Shown piece after piece: positions 33,928 through 35,351 of a stretch of DNA of 35,351 nt. Origin of the DNA: an uncultured Clostridia bacterium (lineage in GTDB: Bacteria > Bacillota > Clostridia > Christensenellales > Borkfalkiaceae). Under the pieces are notes generated by a model. The model had not been told where the DNA came from, ran no database searches, and saw only the letters and a program-made list of their open reading frames with translations. Location of the stretch: positions 1 through 35,351 of the forward strand of contig CALVMB010000011.1 in the NCBI GenBank assembly GCA_944341895.1, given 5' to 3'. Within the stretch, counting starts at the first letter, position 1. Every line of letters starts with the position of its first letter. The position numbers and the translations under genes were made by a program.

Positions 33928-34458
33928 TTACAATGTGCGCAGGACGGCGCGCACGGGCGCGCCGTCCGCCCCGCCCAGTTTGAGCGGGAGCGCGATCAGT
34001 TCGTATTCCCCGTCCGGCACGTCGGTCAAAACCAGTCCTTCGAGCACGGCGACGCCCGCGCCCAGCAAAAGGGCATGCACCTGCGCGTCGCCGACCGACT
34101 GCGCCTCTACGCCCACAAGCCGCACGCGCGCAGCGAGCGCACGCGCCTGCTTTGGCGTGAGCGCGCCGCCGCGGCAAAGGACGCGGGGCGGAAGAGACGG
34201 GGCACGCATTGCCTGCTCTGCCGAAAGCACGGCGCACCTGCCGACGAACACTTCGGGCGGGAGGCTTTCGACGGTCGCGCCGCCCGCAAGAAAGTGGGCG
34301 GGCGCGTCCGCATGCGTGCCGTTGTGCGCACACATGGAAAAATCGGTCACCGTGCACAGATCGCCGCGCGCAATATCCTGCGCGCGGCGATAGGCGGGGG
34401 CGCTGTCTCCCGGGTAGACGGCGCCCGAAAATACTTCCTGCGTGATGTCGTAAAACAT
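33928..34458 (-). CDS. Cyclase family metal-dependent hydrolase (kynurenine formamidase-like)
   Basis: 176 aa. The metal-binding signature HNGTHADAPAHF (HxGTHxDxPxH) and the N-terminal YDITQEVFSGAVYPGDSAP are typical of the cyclase/kynurenine formamidase family. Near the C-terminus GVAVLEGLVLTDVPDGEYELIALPLKLGGADGAPVRAVL is the family ending. It is somewhat shorter than the usual 200-220 aa, the middle being compact. The start at 34458 has no clear ribosome binding site but lies 4 nt after the cvpA stop, so it is probably read by coupled translation. Substrate unknown. Confidence 0.82.
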   Translation of the reverse strand: MFYDITQEVFSGAVYPGDSAPAYRRAQDIARGDLCTVTDFSMCAHNGTHADAPAHFLAGGATVESLPPEVFVGRCAVLSAEQAMRAPSLPPRVLCRGGALTPKQARALAARVRLVGVEAQSVGDAQVHALLLGAGVAVLEGLVLTDVPDGEYELIALPLKLGGADGAPVRAVLRTL

Positions 34459-34462
34459 GTTC

Positions 34463-34984
34463 TTACACAAACTGCACGGGGTTGTGCTCGTACAGCGTGC
34501 CGAGGAACGTTCCGTCCAGTTTGGAAACGAAATCGATGACGCCCGCTTTGTCGCCGAAGACCGCAACGACCGCAAACACGAGCAGGACCAACAGAAGCAC
34601 CGCCGCCACCATCAGCACCATGCCGAGGATGCGGTTGATGACGCGCACGGGCGCGGCAGGCGCGGAAAAGGCACCCGCCAACAGGCGCACGATGAGCACG
34701 CGCAGGATCTGCACGATGAGAAAGAGCAAAATGTAATAGATGATGGTCGCCGCGTGGATGGTCTGCAAAAATCCGGGCATGGCGTCGTTGAGTTTTGTAA
34801 ACCATTCCTGCACGGGGCCGATGCCCTGGATCATGCCGCCGAACGTGGCACATACGAACACGGACAGGATCACGCCGAAAATTCCGTGCGTGAAAAATCT
34901 GAGCGTGCGCGCAAACCCGACGGCAAAGCCGAGCCCCGCCAGAACGATCGCAACGATCAGAGTGATGGAATCGGTTGCGTTCAT
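34463..34984 (-). CDS. CvpA family protein
   Basis: 173 aa with four predicted membrane segments: DSITLIVAIVLAGLGFAVGFARTL, FFTHGIFGVILSVFVCATFGGM, TIIYYILLFLIVQILRVLIVRL and GMVLMVAAVLLLVLLVFAVVAVFG. The order of helices and charged loops fits the CvpA/colicin V production family, membrane proteins of unclear role (septation or envelope stress links are reported for some). GGAGGT precedes the ATG at 34984. First gene of a four-gene leftward operon. Confidence 0.78.
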   Translation of the reverse strand: MNATDSITLIVAIVLAGLGFAVGFARTLRFFTHGIFGVILSVFVCATFGGMIQGIGPVQEWFTKLNDAMPGFLQTIHAATIIYYILLFLIVQILRVLIVRLLAGAFSAPAAPVRVINRILGMVLMVAAVLLLVLLVFAVVAVFGDKAGVIDFVSKLDGTFLGTLYEHNPVQFV

Positions 34985-35025
34985 ACTACCTCCGTTTATG
35001 GGAGAACCTCTCCCTGACTGCCCCC

Positions 35026-35054
35026 ATTGTAACACAACTGCCGCAAAAACACAA
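35026..35054 (-). promoter_or_regulatory. cvpA operon promoter
   Basis: Minus strand TTGTGT (35054-35049), 17-nt spacer, TACAAT (35031-35026). The -10 is good, the -35 moderate. Confidence 0.6.
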
Positions 35055-35222
35055 CCGATTCGACGGGGGCGCGCACGTCGGCGCGGGAGGCGCACGGCTC
35101 CCCTGCCGACAGCGCCCTTTTTTTGGTGCCGAACGCCGCAAAAGCCGAAGCGTGCGCCGCGGAACATATGCTTTGCGGCGCAAAAATACCGAAGAAGCCC
35201 CGCAATTTTGCAAAATAACATA

Positions 35223-35268
35223 CAGATGCGCCGCCGCACAACTGTGCGGCGGCGCATCTGCGTTTTTT
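35223..35268. terminator. Strong hairpin terminator, orientation uncertain
   Basis: A perfect 17-bp stem (35223-35239 with 35244-35260) with CG and TTTTTT after it on the plus strand and TATGTTATTTT on the minus strand. No rightward gene ends here, so it more likely ends a leftward gene lying beyond the window, or it is bidirectional. Confidence 0.65.
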
Positions 35269-35289
35269 CGGACAGGATGAATTGTCAAA

Positions 35290-35306
35290 CTAAGTGCAAC
35301 ACTTAG
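35290..35306. repeat. Inverted repeat CTAAGTG-CAA-CACTTAG
   Basis: A perfect 7-bp dyad with a 3-nt centre close to the window edge. Could be an operator or part of an insertion-sequence end; the window stops too soon to tell. Confidence 0.5.
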
Positions 35307-35351
35307 CGAGATTTTCTTGGAACAAATCTTGCGGTGTTCGGAAATGCAAAA

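Larger units (their letters stand above)
34985..35351. other. Intergenic region at the right edge
   Basis: No supported gene. Contents: the cvpA promoter and ribosome binding site (to 35054), a hairpin TGCGCCGC/GCGGCGCA (35153-35182) without U-tract, a strong hairpin with T-run (35223-35268), and a 17-bp palindrome at 35290-35306 in an AT-richer tail. Short frames here overlap the hairpins and are not credible. Confidence 0.6.

Overview
The window looks like a chromosomal stretch from a GC-rich anaerobic member of the Bacillota (Clostridia-like). The signs are Gram-positive style purine-rich ribosome binding sites, TTGACA/TATAAT promoters, lipoproteins with lipoboxes, an LplB/LplC-type ABC importer with a YesM/YesN-type two-component system, a TnpX-like large serine recombinase with a TnpW-like partner, and a BclA-like collagen-repeat protein. 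The lineage is inference; no rRNA or marker gene is present.

Layout. (1) 1-354: a leftward tRNA operon (initiator Met, elongator Met, Glu) with its own promoter and terminator. (2) 535-6258: a rightward branched-chain amino acid operon, ilvB-ilvN-ilvD-cimA, in which citramalate synthase supplies 2-oxobutyrate for isoleucine; ilvC and the leu genes are absent here. (3) 6301-8268: a single-gene unit encoding a TIR domain fused to 14 BspA-type leucine-rich repeats, bracketed by two near-identical terminator palindromes. (4) 8315-10390: a glycosyltransferase gene translationally coupled to a collagen-like (Gly-X-Thr) gene, behind a sequence that fits a sporulation sigma-K/sigma-E type -10 box. 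(5) 10283-26410: a probable 16.1 kb recombinase-bounded element, described below. (6) 26884-35351: housekeeping and accessory genes: a PHP-family histidinol-phosphatase-like enzyme, a small membrane protein, rsmI with a TrmN6-like methyltransferase, a nitroreductase, a Crp/Fnr regulator divergent from a ferredoxin-like protein, and a leftward cvpA - cyclase - ketopantoate-reductase-like - membrane-protein operon.

Main discovery. The collagen-like gene is split. Its N-terminal and collagen part stops at about 10283 and continues into an unrelated tail. A matching C-terminal part (PTGATGATG followed by a BclA-type globular domain and a good terminator) lies at 26409-26867. Joining the two at a shared TA dinucleotide (10283-10284 and 26409-26410) restores one open frame of 421 codons. 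The same join creates a candidate attB with perfect 6-bp outer arms GGGGCA/TGCCCC centred on TA, and the reciprocal join creates a candidate attP with the perfect palindrome TCCCATATGGGA, also centred on TA. The segment between carries a large serine recombinase. This is the layout expected of an element inserted in a surface or spore-coat gene, comparable in principle to skin or SPbeta-type interrupting elements that are excised during sporulation. Whether excision is programmed is inference.

The element's cargo is mainly a leftward glycan-uptake system: a lipoprotein with three carbohydrate-binding-like repeats, a histidine kinase and response regulator, two ABC permeases, a solute-binding lipoprotein and a parallel beta-helix lipoprotein. 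It also has a tnpW-like/recombinase pair, a phosphodiesterase and HAD phosphatase operon, and a divergent DeoR-family regulator. No conjugation, replication or phage structural gene is visible in it.
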